In this document: piece by piece, positions 1-6,901 of the stretch
Numbering within the stretch: the stretch's first letter is position 1
Layout: every line of letters begins with the position of its first letter
DNA from: Rhodocyclaceae bacterium UBA5602
Lineage (GTDB): Bacteria; Pseudomonadota; Gammaproteobacteria; Burkholderiales; Rhodocyclaceae
NCBI GenBank assembly: GCA_002424865.1
Contig: DILC01000001.1
Span: forward strand, 29,269 to 37,245
DNA: 7,977 nt
Direction of reading: 5' to 3'
Program-made: the position numbers and the translations under genes
The notes under the pieces: generated by a model
What the model saw: the letters and a program-made list of their open reading frames with translations, nothing else
Told to the model about the DNA's origin: nothing
The model's database searches: none

Positions 1-1
1 C

Positions 2-310
2 GACAGCCCTCAAGCGCTACCGCTGTTGGCGAATTTGCAGCCTGACTCGCTCAGTGCGGATAAGGCTTACGACACCGACGCCATCCTTGAACACCTTGCC
101 GACAAAGGCATTGAAGCGGTCATCCCGCCGCGTCGTCACCGGCGGGTCCAACGCTCTTTCGATCCGCATTTGTACAAAAACCGCAACTTGGTTGAACGCT
201 TCTTCTGCCGTATCAAGCAATTCCGACGCATCGCTACTCGCTACGACAAACTGGCCGAACGCTTCGCTTCCTTTGTCGCACTGACCGCCGTTGTCATATG
301 GCTTGCTTGA
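2..310 (+). CDS. IS5-family transposase, C-terminal part (5' end outside window)
   Basis: The frame is open from position 2 to the TGA at 308-310, so this is the last ~102 codons of a longer gene rather than a small gene starting inside the window. The segment ADKAYD carries the probable second catalytic Asp (codon 59-61). LYKNRNLVERFFCRIK matches the Y-(2)-R-(3)-E-(6)-K signature of IS4/IS5-type DDE transposases, with the catalytic Glu at codon 194-196. The first catalytic Asp must lie upstream of the window. Many elements of this type make the transposase from two frames by programmed frameshifting; this part would be the second frame, but that cannot be tested here. The C-terminus looks intact with no stop or frameshift, so the copy may be active. 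Confidence 0.88.
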   Translation, partial: DSPQALPLLANLQPDSLSADKAYDTDAILEHLADKGIEAVIPPRRHRRVQRSFDPHLYKNRNLVERFFCRIKQFRRIATRYDKLAERFASFVALTAVVIWLA

Positions 311-324
311 TTGTCAACAGACCC
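311..324. repeat. Probable right terminal inverted repeat of the IS
   Basis: The sequence ttgtcaacagaccc directly follows the transposase stop and is followed by TA in a CTAG context. I assign it as the terminal repeat from its position and its likeness to remembered IS427-group ends. The partner repeat is outside the window, so the match cannot be verified here. Confidence 0.6.
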
Positions 325-342
325 TAGAGTCTTGCCCACATC

Positions 343-1302
343 CTATCGCTGTACAACGACGACGCGATTATTAAGCCTGTCACGAACTTTTTGGCCGGCT
401 TCTTGCGCGGCCAAGCGATCTGCCCATGGCCCGAGTTGAACCCGGAATAATCCATCCGCGTAATAAATCGCCAGTTTGTTGCTGAGATCAGCCAGTTCGC
501 TTTTCATATGCATGCTAAACGCATCGGCATTGCCGCGCTGACCAAACGCGCCGAGTTGAATGAAATACCTTTGCGTGCCCGGTTGCTTGCCTGCTGGCTC
601 AATCGCCGCCGCCTCGGCTGCAACCGCCTCAGCTTGTCCGGCCATCCCGGGCTTCTGGTCTATTGCAGGCGAATTTGCCGATACCTGCCCCGACATCACA
701 CTTTCAACCTCAACTTCGGCGCTCCCTTGCTCGAGGTAGCCAAGTTTATAGGCAGCGACCCATGACAAATCAATCAACCGGTCAGAATGAAATGGCCCGC
801 GGTCATTCACACGTACCACAATGGATTTATTGTTGAGTTTATTCGTGACACGGACGTAGGATGGGATAGGCAAGGTCGGATGGGCTGCCGTCATGCCGTA
901 CATGTCGTACAGCTCGCCACTGGAGGTTTTTTGGCCATGAAACTTGCGTCCATACCAGCTCGCAATACCGTTCTCTTTGTAGGCTTGCACCTGCTTGAAG
1001 GGTGAATAACGCTTGCCAAAAACCTCATAGTCATTGTTGGCAAAGCGGTGCAAAGGCTCAAGGCGCGGGATCGCATCCGGTATGGCCTCGACATTGGCGG
1101 GCGGGTTATCCCCCGGGCCATCGTCCTTGTAGTAACCACCCCGTTTGGCTGTTACCGCTGGCGGCGCACGAAAAGTCGGCGCTGGCAGGACGGCGCCGCC
1201 TGACCCTGCGCCACGCTCAACCACAGGCCGTGGCGGTTGCGAGCCGCACGCAGCCAGAAAAACGGGCAAACAGAAAATAAGTACCTGAAGACGATGTGTC
1301 AT
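343..1302 (-). CDS. rlpA: RlpA-family septal lytic transglycosylase lipoprotein with SPOR domain
   Basis: This 319-residue protein starts with a short lipoprotein signal whose lipobox LAAC puts the acylated Cys at residue 19, so it should be membrane-anchored and face the periplasm. A Pro/Gly-rich linker runs to about residue 90. The double-psi beta-barrel domain (about 110-200) contains NGIASWYG, SGELYDMYGMTAAHPTLP and VRVNDRGPF. Glu130, His141 and Asp167 have the same spacing as Glu120, His131 and Asp157, which as I recall are required in Pseudomonas aeruginosa RlpA, so catalytic activity is likely. An Ala/Gln-rich linker (201-243) precedes a C-terminal SPOR domain (about 244-319, RYFIQLGAF... 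FRVQLGPW) that binds peptide-stripped glycan at division sites. Family members cleave such naked glycan to help daughter cells separate. The ATG overlaps the rodA stop by 4 bp, so translation is probably coupled. It is the last operon gene visible before the IS. Confidence 0.95.
   Translation of the reverse strand: MTHRLQVLIFCLPVFLAACGSQPPRPVVERGAGSGGAVLPAPTFRAPPAVTAKRGGYYKDDGPGDNPPANVEAIPDAIPRLEPLHRFANNDYEVFGKRYSPFKQVQAYKENGIASWYGRKFHGQKTSSGELYDMYGMTAAHPTLPIPSYVRVTNKLNNKSIVVRVNDRGPFHSDRLIDLSWVAAYKLGYLEQGSAEVEVESVMSGQVSANSPAIDQKPGMAGQAEAVAAEAAAIEPAGKQPGTQRYFIQLGAFGQRGNADAFSMHMKSELADLSNKLAIYYADGLFRVQLGPWADRLAAQEAGQKVRDRLNNRVVVVQR
1171..1197. repeat. 27-bp sequence also found in gatA (copy in rlpA)
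   Basis: These bases match 7632-7658 on the same strand: 16 identical bases (aaaagtcggcgctggc), 3 different bases, then 8 identical bases (acggcgcc). In rlpA it is antisense to the gene and covers exactly nine codons (residues 36-44) in the low-complexity linker after the lipobox. The match is seen directly; whether it is a true repeat family or chance in GC-rich coding DNA is open. Confidence 0.45.
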
Positions 1303-2405
1303 TTTTGCACCAACATGCGATTTTTATGGATTGACATCAAAATGCCCACACCCGTACACAATGTGATCAATGCAGTGCCACCATAACTGACAAAAGGCAG
1401 CGGCACGCCCACCACAGGCAACATGCCTGAGACCATACCGATATTGACAAACGCATAGGTGAAAAAAATCATCGTAATGGCGCCCGCCATCAGACGGCCA
1501 AAGAGTGATGTGGCCTGGGCGGCAATCATTAGTCCGCGGCCAATTAAAAACCCATATAGGGTTAACAGCAACATATTACCGAGAAGACCGAACTCTTCGG
1601 CAAACACCGCCAGGATAAAGTCGGTATGGTGTTCAGGGATAAATTCCAATTGCGATTGCGTTCCCTCGCGCCAGCCTTTGCCCAGAAAACCACCCGAGCC
1701 AATGGCAATCGTTGATTGAATGATGTGGAAGCCTTTGCCAAGCGGATCTTTCTCCGGGTCGAGCAGGGTCAGGATCCTGTTGCGCTGATAGTCATGCAAA
1801 AAACTCCAGGCCACAGGGGCTGTGGCGACCGCAGACACCAACAACCCGACCAGCACCTTCCACGGCAAGCCGGCAAAAAAAATGACATAAAACCCTGCCG
1901 CCAAAACCAGTAATGACGTACCTAAATCAGGTTGACGCATAATCAAGGCAACCGGTACCAAAAGCAGCAGTGTGGCGACAACAAAGTCCCGGCCGCGCCG
2001 ATGCGCCTCGCGCTGATGGAAAAACCAGGCCAACAATAAAGGCATGGCAATTTTCATGATTTCAGATGGCTGCCCGCGCATGAAACCCAAATCCAGCCAG
2101 CGGCGCGCGCCTTTGGACACATCGCCAAACAAGGCCACCGCGACCAGTAAAACAATGCCAAAACAATAGAGCGGTATGGCCAGCCGCATTAAACGATGTG
2201 GCGGTATGCCTGCCATGACACGCATCGCCATGAGTGCGATCGCCAAGCTACGCAAATGTGCGCCCATGCGTTCTGGCGCTGCGCTACCCATCACCACGGC
2301 GGCCAGCAGCAGGATGAGGCCACAAATAATCAATAAAGGAACATCAATCGGTGCAATGAATTTATGCCACCCGATGCGTAGCACTGTTTGCAAATTCGTG
2401 GTCAA
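1299..2405 (-). CDS. rodA: RodA, SEDS-family peptidoglycan glycosyltransferase (TTG start)
   Basis: RodA polymerises lipid II into glycan strands in the inner membrane and works with PBP2 in the elongation complex. The 368-residue protein has about ten hydrophobic segments and the SEDS hallmarks: QPSEIMK (113-118), YQRNRILTLLDPEKDPLG (206-223), PEHHTDFI with Asp262 in the position of the essential Asp of E. coli RodA, and PLPFVSYGG (335-343). The start is a TTG at 2405-2403 that overlaps the mrdA stop as TTGA. A strong GGAGG sits 6 nt upstream (2416-2412). The next in-frame ATG is at residue 39 and would remove the first transmembrane segment, so TTG is clearly preferred. The length fits the family. 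The downstream end overlaps the rlpA start as ATGA. Confidence 0.96.
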   Translation of the reverse strand: MTTNLQTVLRIGWHKFIAPIDVPLLIICGLILLLAAVVMGSAAPERMGAHLRSLAIALMAMRVMAGIPPHRLMRLAIPLYCFGIVLLVAVALFGDVSKGARRWLDLGFMRGQPSEIMKIAMPLLLAWFFHQREAHRRGRDFVVATLLLLVPVALIMRQPDLGTSLLVLAAGFYVIFFAGLPWKVLVGLLVSAVATAPVAWSFLHDYQRNRILTLLDPEKDPLGKGFHIIQSTIAIGSGGFLGKGWREGTQSQLEFIPEHHTDFILAVFAEEFGLLGNMLLLTLYGFLIGRGLMIAAQATSLFGRLMAGAITMIFFTYAFVNIGMVSGMLPVVGVPLPFVSYGGTALITLCTGVGILMSIHKNRMLVQK

Positions 2406-4288
2406 TCCACACCTCCCTCAACCAGCACAACCGGGGCAGGCGCAGACGGCTTCTTGCCCAATAAGTAATAATCAAACATTTGTCGGGCAATAGGAGCGGC
2501 AGCCTGGGCGCCAAAGCCACCATTTTCAACAATCACAGCCAGCGCAATTTTTGGATTTTCAGCGGGCGCGAAGGCAATGAATAAAGCGTGATCGTGCAAG
2601 ATTTCATGGATGGAATGTTTTTTGTACTCCGCCCCTTTGAGTGAAAACACCTGCGCCGTCCCCGTTTTGCCCGCCGAGGTATATCCCGCACCGGCAAAGG
2701 CACGCGCGCCAGTGCCTTCTATGTTGACCCCCACCATCGCCGCTTTGATTATCTTGATGTGTTCAGGATTCAAGGCAATGGTTTTAATCGGCTTGGGCTC
2801 GATCAGCTCACGCTTGCCCGTACGCGTATCAGTAATGAATTTGACCAGGTGGGGGCGAAACATCACCCCATCATTGGCCAAAGTTGCCACCGCTTGTGCC
2901 AGCTGGATGGGCGTGTAGGCGTTATAGCCTTGGCCAATGCCGATGGAGATCGTCTCCCCGGCATACCATTTTTTTTGCTCAGCCTGCTTAAAACGGCTTT
3001 CTTTCCAGGCCGGGGAAGGCAATACGCCCACCGACTCGTTGCTAAGATCAATGCCCGTCCTGCTGCCCAAACCAAATTGGCCCATAAACCGGGCAATCCT
3101 GTCGATGCCCAAGTCATTGGCCAGCATGTAGTAATAGGTATCACATGATTCGACAATCGAACGATACATATCAACTGAGCCATGCCCCCCTTTTTTATCA
3201 TCGCGAAAAGTATGCCCGCCGAATTGATAAACACCAGGATCGTAAATTGCTTGTTCCGGAGTGCGTTTGCCATAGGCCAATGCCGCTAATGCCATGAAAG
3301 GCTTGAACGTAGAGCCGGGCGGGTAAACCCCGTTGATCGCGCGATTAAGCATGGGGCGATCTGCCGACTCGTTCAAATCCTTCCAGCTCGCAGAATCAAT
3401 GCCATCGACAAATAAATTGGGATCGTAGTTAGGCATGGAAACCAGGGCCAAAATGCCGCCCGTTGCAGGCTCTATGGCAACTAGCGCGCCGCGCCGCGCG
3501 CCGAATGCCTGCTCGGCAATGCGCTGTAACTCTGCGTCCAGCGTCAGGGTTAAATTATTCCCCGGTACAGGCGCCGTACGGGACAGGGTACGCACAGCGC
3601 GACCGGCCGAATCGACCTCTAACTGCTCAAAGCCCGTTATGCCATGCAAGGCGAACTCATAGCGCTCCTCTAACCCCATTTTGCCAATGTAATGGGTGCC
3701 ACGATAATTCGCTTCTTGATCCGCGTCTTCGATTCTGTCCAGATCACGATCCGTCACGCGCCCGATATACCCTAACGCAGCCGATGCAAAAGCTCCGCCA
3801 GGATAGTGGCGGAACAGCCGTGCTTTAACATCCACACCAGGAAAACGGTAGCGTTGCGCAATGAATCTGGCCACCTCCTCATCGTTCAATTGAGTACGGA
3901 TGGGAATGGACTCAATGCGCTTGCCTTCAGCCAGCAACTTTTTAAAGCGCTTTCTGTCGCCAGGCTGAATATCAATCAACTCGGCCAACTGATCTATCGT
4001 ATGCCCAATGTTTTCGGTTTGGGCGGGGATAATTTCAAGGGTGTAGGCAGGGTAGTTATTCGCCAGCACCCGATTATTACGATCAACAATCAAACCCCGG
4101 CTAGGCGTGATGGGCACTAAGGAAATACGATTATCTTCCGCACGCGTCTGGTAATAAGCATATTGAACCACCTGCAGCCAAACCAGGCGTGCGAGCAACA
4201 ACACAAAACACAACAACACCAAGCCAGCGGCAACAACAAGCCGCAAGCGAAACTTATCCAGCACGGCATCGTCCTTGATATGCCTCAT
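2402..4288 (-). CDS. mrdA: Penicillin-binding protein 2 (MrdA), elongation transpeptidase
   Basis: This class B PBP cross-links new peptidoglycan during side-wall growth as RodA's partner. Counting from the ATG at 4288 it has 628 residues: a membrane anchor at about 15-39, the dimerisation/allosteric domain to about 240, and a transpeptidase domain with STFK (catalytic Ser326, Lys329), SCD (381-383) and KTG (541-543). Asp350, Asp363, His369 and Cys382 lie where a zinc site was described for Acinetobacter baumannii PBP2; assignment by spacing is my inference. The frame extends upstream to a GTG at 4306 (634 residues), but neither start has a strong Shine-Dalgarno. I prefer the ATG because MRHIKD leads directly into the conserved FRLRL region, as in remembered homologues. 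The gap to mreD is 33 bp, and the TGA overlaps rodA's TTG by 4 bp. All motifs are intact. Confidence 0.95.
   Translation of the reverse strand: MRHIKDDAVLDKFRLRLVVAAGLVLLCFVLLLARLVWLQVVQYAYYQTRAEDNRISLVPITPSRGLIVDRNNRVLANNYPAYTLEIIPAQTENIGHTIDQLAELIDIQPGDRKRFKKLLAEGKRIESIPIRTQLNDEEVARFIAQRYRFPGVDVKARLFRHYPGGAFASAALGYIGRVTDRDLDRIEDADQEANYRGTHYIGKMGLEERYEFALHGITGFEQLEVDSAGRAVRTLSRTAPVPGNNLTLTLDAELQRIAEQAFGARRGALVAIEPATGGILALVSMPNYDPNLFVDGIDSASWKDLNESADRPMLNRAINGVYPPGSTFKPFMALAALAYGKRTPEQAIYDPGVYQFGGHTFRDDKKGGHGSVDMYRSIVESCDTYYYMLANDLGIDRIARFMGQFGLGSRTGIDLSNESVGVLPSPAWKESRFKQAEQKKWYAGETISIGIGQGYNAYTPIQLAQAVATLANDGVMFRPHLVKFITDTRTGKRELIEPKPIKTIALNPEHIKIIKAAMVGVNIEGTGARAFAGAGYTSAGKTGTAQVFSLKGAEYKKHSIHEILHDHALFIAFAPAENPKIALAVIVENGGFGAQAAAPIARQMFDYYLLGKKPSAPAPVVLVEGGVD
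2412..2416 (-). promoter_or_regulatory. Ribosome binding site deciding the rodA TTG start
   Basis: GGAGG on the minus strand (within GAGGGAGGTG) lies 6 nt before the TTG at 2405. It is embedded in the last codons of mrdA (VEGGVD) and supports translational coupling of rodA to mrdA. Confidence 0.8.
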
Positions 4289-4321
4289 CTTGGACCCATC
4301 ATCCACTGGACAGACACAACG

Positions 4322-4843
4322 CTAGATTGGACGATGGACATCTTTATCGTGCGATCTAAACTGCGGCGCTAGCAAAATATAGGTCAAGGGATGCCAGAGC
4401 AGGGCGCCCGTCACGCTGGATAAAAACCAGGCAAACCCGGGGAATTGGGCGCCACCCAACATGCGCGCCAACAGCATGACGAGCTGCGTTGCCAGCAGCA
4501 GCAGGAAAATATGCAATGCCTGCTGGGACAACGGAAACCACAACACCCGCCGTGACAACGCCGCACTGGCATAGGCCAATAATACATAGGCCAACGCATG
4601 TTGACCCAACACACTGGCATCCACCACGTCCATCATGAGCCCAAAAGCAAAGCCAACGCTCATGCCCACTTTCAATGGCTGATGTAAACACCAAAAGGCA
4701 AGCACTAAAGCAACCCAGTCAGGAATGCCGGGTAAATGGCCAAAGGGAATCAGGTTAAGCAGTAACGCAAGGCACAAGCTCAAAGCGATGAACCAGTTAC
4801 TCACTGGCAATAAAATGCGGCGGGAGGCGAGGGTGGGTTGCAT
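4322..4843 (-). CDS. mreD: MreD, rod-shape membrane protein
   Basis: MreD is a small inner-membrane protein of the elongation complex that works with MreC to regulate PBP2-RodA. The 173-residue protein is almost wholly hydrophobic, with five to six predicted membrane spans. It carries segments typical of proteobacterial MreD: RILLPVSNWFIALSL (9-23), PDWVALVLAFWCLHQP (41-56), and GLMMDVVDASVLGQHALAY (68-86), whose MD-D acidic pattern is characteristic. The ATG shares one base with the mreC stop (TAATG), and AAGGAG (4855-4850) sits 6 nt upstream, so the start is well supported and coupled to mreC. The length is usual for the family. It is followed by mrdA after a short gap. Confidence 0.94.
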   Translation of the reverse strand: MQPTLASRRILLPVSNWFIALSLCLALLLNLIPFGHLPGIPDWVALVLAFWCLHQPLKVGMSVGFAFGLMMDVVDASVLGQHALAYVLLAYASAALSRRVLWFPLSQQALHIFLLLLATQLVMLLARMLGGAQFPGFAWFLSSVTGALLWHPLTYILLAPQFRSHDKDVHRPI

Positions 4844-5751
4844 TAGCGGCTCCTTGGTTTTTCGGATTTTGCCTTTTCTGGCGCAAGCAAGCCACTTGGC
4901 AGCATCGGCAAAGCAGCACGGGACTCCAGCGCCAGCACCAGGCCATGCTGTTCAATCCCCGCCATAGGCTCACAAGCAATCCGTGCAAACACATAGGCGT
5001 TGTCGCGCTCAACCTTGACCACCCTGGCCACTGGCAAGCCTGCCAGATAGACGCCATCAAGACCTGAAGTCACCAACACATCGCCCACTTTCACGTCCGC
5101 GCTACCGGCCAAAAACCGCAACTCCATCCGTCCGCCACCCGCACCGGACAACACCGAGCGCAAACCATTTCTCTGCACCTGTACCGGAATAGCCTGCCGC
5201 TTATCGGTCAATAAAGAAACTTCCGCCGTCAGCGGAAAGCTGCGGATCACCTGACCTAGCACGCCTTTTTCATCAACCACTACCTGACCATCCCTGACCC
5301 CATGCTGCAAGCCCTTGTCAATAAATACGCGCCGTGCAAATGGGTCACGCGCAGCATAAATAATTTCGGCAACCCTGCCCGTCACAGGTTGGCGCGCACG
5401 CATATCCAGCAAAATCCGCAAGCGCTGGTTTTCGTCTTCCAGATGCCGTTGCCTGAGCAAGGACTGGCTGGCTTCAATGCGCTCATGGCGCAACTTGGCA
5501 TTCTGTTGCTCAAGCGCTGATTGCCGGACAAAATAATGCGCAACGTCGCCTGCCGCATCAATCGGCATCCAGGCAACACGTTGTACCGGCCAAATGGCGG
5601 TGGCAATACTCAGGCGTATCCATTCCAGGGAATGAAAACGCAAATCAACCACCAAAAGGATGAGCGACGCGGAGACGAAAAAAAACAGCCGCACAAGCGG
5701 CCCGGGACCCCGGTTAAAGAAAGGTGGCGGTGCGTGGCCAATCGCTGACAT
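4843..5751 (-). CDS. mreC: MreC, rod-shape-determining periplasmic scaffold
   Basis: MreC is a bitopic inner-membrane protein whose periplasmic domain binds PBP2 and links it to MreB and MreD. From the ATG at 5751 it has 302 residues: a short cytoplasmic tail with PPPFFNRGPGP (8-18), one membrane span (about 21-36), a coiled coil (about 78-116, rich in Gln, Arg, Glu and Leu heptads), and the beta-domain pair (about 123-276) with ARDPFARRVFIDKG, GLRSVLSG, DVLVTSGLDGVYLAG and VGDVLVTSG-type motifs. The C-terminal tail is basic and probably disordered. The frame runs upstream to a GTG at 5787, but that codon lies inside an inverted repeat and has no Shine-Dalgarno. Homologues usually begin just before the PPxFxxGP motif, so I choose the ATG, although its own ribosome site is weak (GGAA about 12 nt upstream). 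The stop overlaps mreD by one base. Confidence 0.93.
   Translation of the reverse strand: MSAIGHAPPPFFNRGPGPLVRLFFFVSASLILLVVDLRFHSLEWIRLSIATAIWPVQRVAWMPIDAAGDVAHYFVRQSALEQQNAKLRHERIEASQSLLRQRHLEDENQRLRILLDMRARQPVTGRVAEIIYAARDPFARRVFIDKGLQHGVRDGQVVVDEKGVLGQVIRSFPLTAEVSLLTDKRQAIPVQVQRNGLRSVLSGAGGGRMELRFLAGSADVKVGDVLVTSGLDGVYLAGLPVARVVKVERDNAYVFARIACEPMAGIEQHGLVLALESRAALPMLPSGLLAPEKAKSEKPRSR
4850..4855 (-). promoter_or_regulatory. Ribosome binding site of mreD
   Basis: AAGGAG on the minus strand lies 6 nt before the mreD ATG and inside the last codons of mreC. It supports the TAATG stop-start junction as a re-initiation site. Confidence 0.75.
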
Positions 5752-5780
5752 CAGTAGGCAAATTTCCGAAAATAATCGCA

Positions 5781-5810
5781 GGCGCACCTTGGGCAGGAGT
5801 GAAGTGCGCC
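5781..5810 (-). promoter_or_regulatory. Inverted repeat between mreB and mreC, possible attenuator
   Basis: GGCGCAC and GTGCGCC form a perfect 7-bp stem with a 16-nt loop. The stem can lengthen to 9 bp if one G is bulged. It lies in the 106-bp gap after mreB, and the minus-strand sequence after it is only moderately T-rich (ATTATTTT). It could be a partial terminator or an RNA-stability element that lowers mreCD-mrdAB expression relative to mreB. The symmetry is seen; the function is inferred. Confidence 0.45.
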
Positions 5811-5857
5811 TTGACTCATACCATGGCCACCCCTATGACATCTTCATGGACAAGCGT

Positions 5858-6901
5858 TTATTCGGTCGAAAAAATGCTACCGAGCTTATCCATCTTTTCC
5901 AACGCCAGGCCTGAACCGCGGGCAACGCAAGTCAAAGGATCATCGGCCACAATCACCGGCAATCCGGTTTCCTCTGACAACAAGCGGTCCAGATCCTTGA
6001 GCAAAGCGCCGCCGCCCGTGAGCACCATGCCGCGCTCGGCAATATCAGAACCGAGCTCTGGCGGGGTCTTTTCCAGCGCATCCTTGACCGCCCTGACGAC
6101 TTGATTCAAGGGCTCGGAGAGCGCTTCCAAAATTTCATTGGAAGAAATCGTGAACTTGCGCGGTATGCCTTCGGCGCGATTGATGCCGGATACCTCCAAC
6201 TCTTTGACTTCATTGCCCGGGAACGCGGAACCGATGCTCTTTTTGATGAATTCTGCGGTATTTTCACCAATTTGCATGCCGTAATTGCGGTTGATGTAGG
6301 AGATGATGGCTTCATCGAATTTATCCCCGCCGACGCGCACGGAATTGGCATAAACCATGCCGCCCAGGGAAATCACGCCCACTTCGGTTGTGCCGCCGCC
6401 GATATCGACCACCATGGAACCCGTGGCGTCCGTCACCGGCAAACCTGCACCCAGGGCGGCGGCCATGGGCTCTTCGATCAAATACACTTGGGACGCGCCA
6501 GCACCCACGGCCGCTTCACGAATCGCACGCCGCTCCACTTGCGTCGAACCCGAGGGCACGCAAATAATGATGCGCGGCGAGGGCGAGAGCATGCGCGACT
6601 CATGCACGCGACGGATAAACTGCTTCAACATTTGCTCGGTTACGGTAAAGTCAGCAATCACACCGTCTTTTAACGGGCGAATGACTGAAATTTCCTTGGG
6701 GTTGCGCCCCAGCATGGATTTGGCTTCATGACCCACGGCTTGAATGGTTTTTTTAGCGTTAGGCCCGCCTTCAACACGGATGGCCACCACCGATGGTTCA
6801 TCCAGCACAACACCCTTGCCACGCGAATAAATCAACGTGTTCGCCGTGCCCAGGTCAATGGCCAGATCATTGGAAAAATAGGAGCGCAAAAAGTTAAACA
6901 T
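5858..6901 (-). CDS. mreB: MreB, actin-like rod-shape filament protein
   Basis: MreB polymerises on the inner face of the membrane and guides the MreCD-RodA-PBP2 complex. The 347-residue protein, the same length as E. coli MreB, starts MFNFLRSYFSNDLAIDLGTA; the amphipathic N-terminus and the phosphate-1 loop DLGTANT (16-22) are typical. IEEPMAAALGAG (142-153) and the phosphate-2 loop DIGGGTTEVGV (166-176) follow, and TGGGALLKDLD (295-305) is the adenosine motif. The frame is open for 16 codons upstream to an ATG at 6949, but that stretch reads RITIRIT because it translates a tandem repeat around the ribosome site, so it is not part of the protein. An AGGA lies 5 nt before the ATG at 6901. It is the first gene of the leftward operon and is probably transcribed from the gap shared with gatC. 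Confidence 0.97.
   Translation of the reverse strand: MFNFLRSYFSNDLAIDLGTANTLIYSRGKGVVLDEPSVVAIRVEGGPNAKKTIQAVGHEAKSMLGRNPKEISVIRPLKDGVIADFTVTEQMLKQFIRRVHESRMLSPSPRIIICVPSGSTQVERRAIREAAVGAGASQVYLIEEPMAAALGAGLPVTDATGSMVVDIGGGTTEVGVISLGGMVYANSVRVGGDKFDEAIISYINRNYGMQIGENTAEFIKKSIGSAFPGNEVKELEVSGINRAEGIPRKFTISSNEILEALSEPLNQVVRAVKDALEKTPPELGSDIAERGMVLTGGGALLKDLDRLLSEETGLPVIVADDPLTCVARGSGLALEKMDKLGSIFSTE

Larger units (their letters stand above)
1..324 (+). mobile_element. 3' end of an IS5-family insertion sequence
   Basis: This is the right-hand end of an insertion sequence whose left part lies outside the window. It contains the C-terminal part of a DDE transposase, and 14 bp after the transposase stop comes ttgtcaacagaccc, which reads inward as GGGTCTGTTGACAA. 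To my knowledge that resembles the terminal repeats of IS5-family (IS427-like) elements. The next bases are TA within CTAG, consistent with the short TA-type target duplications of that group. The left end and the other target copy are not visible, so the exact boundary is inferred. The element ends about 18 bp from the rlpA stop and faces it tail to tail. Confidence 0.75.

Noticed and set aside
2759..3148. Rightward open frame of 129 codons inside mrdA
   Set aside because: It is antisense to the transpeptidase domain of PBP2, which has all catalytic motifs intact; no ribosome site or domain supports the antisense frame.
3484..3503. GC-rich alternating cgcgcc run resembling a repeat or structured element
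   Set aside because: It encodes the conserved FGARRGALVAIEP region of PBP2, so codon use explains it.
6101..6673. Long rightward open frame (190 codons) opposite mreB
   Set aside because: It lies wholly antisense to the strongly conserved mreB, shows no recognisable domain, and is explained by the GC-biased codon pattern of the true gene.
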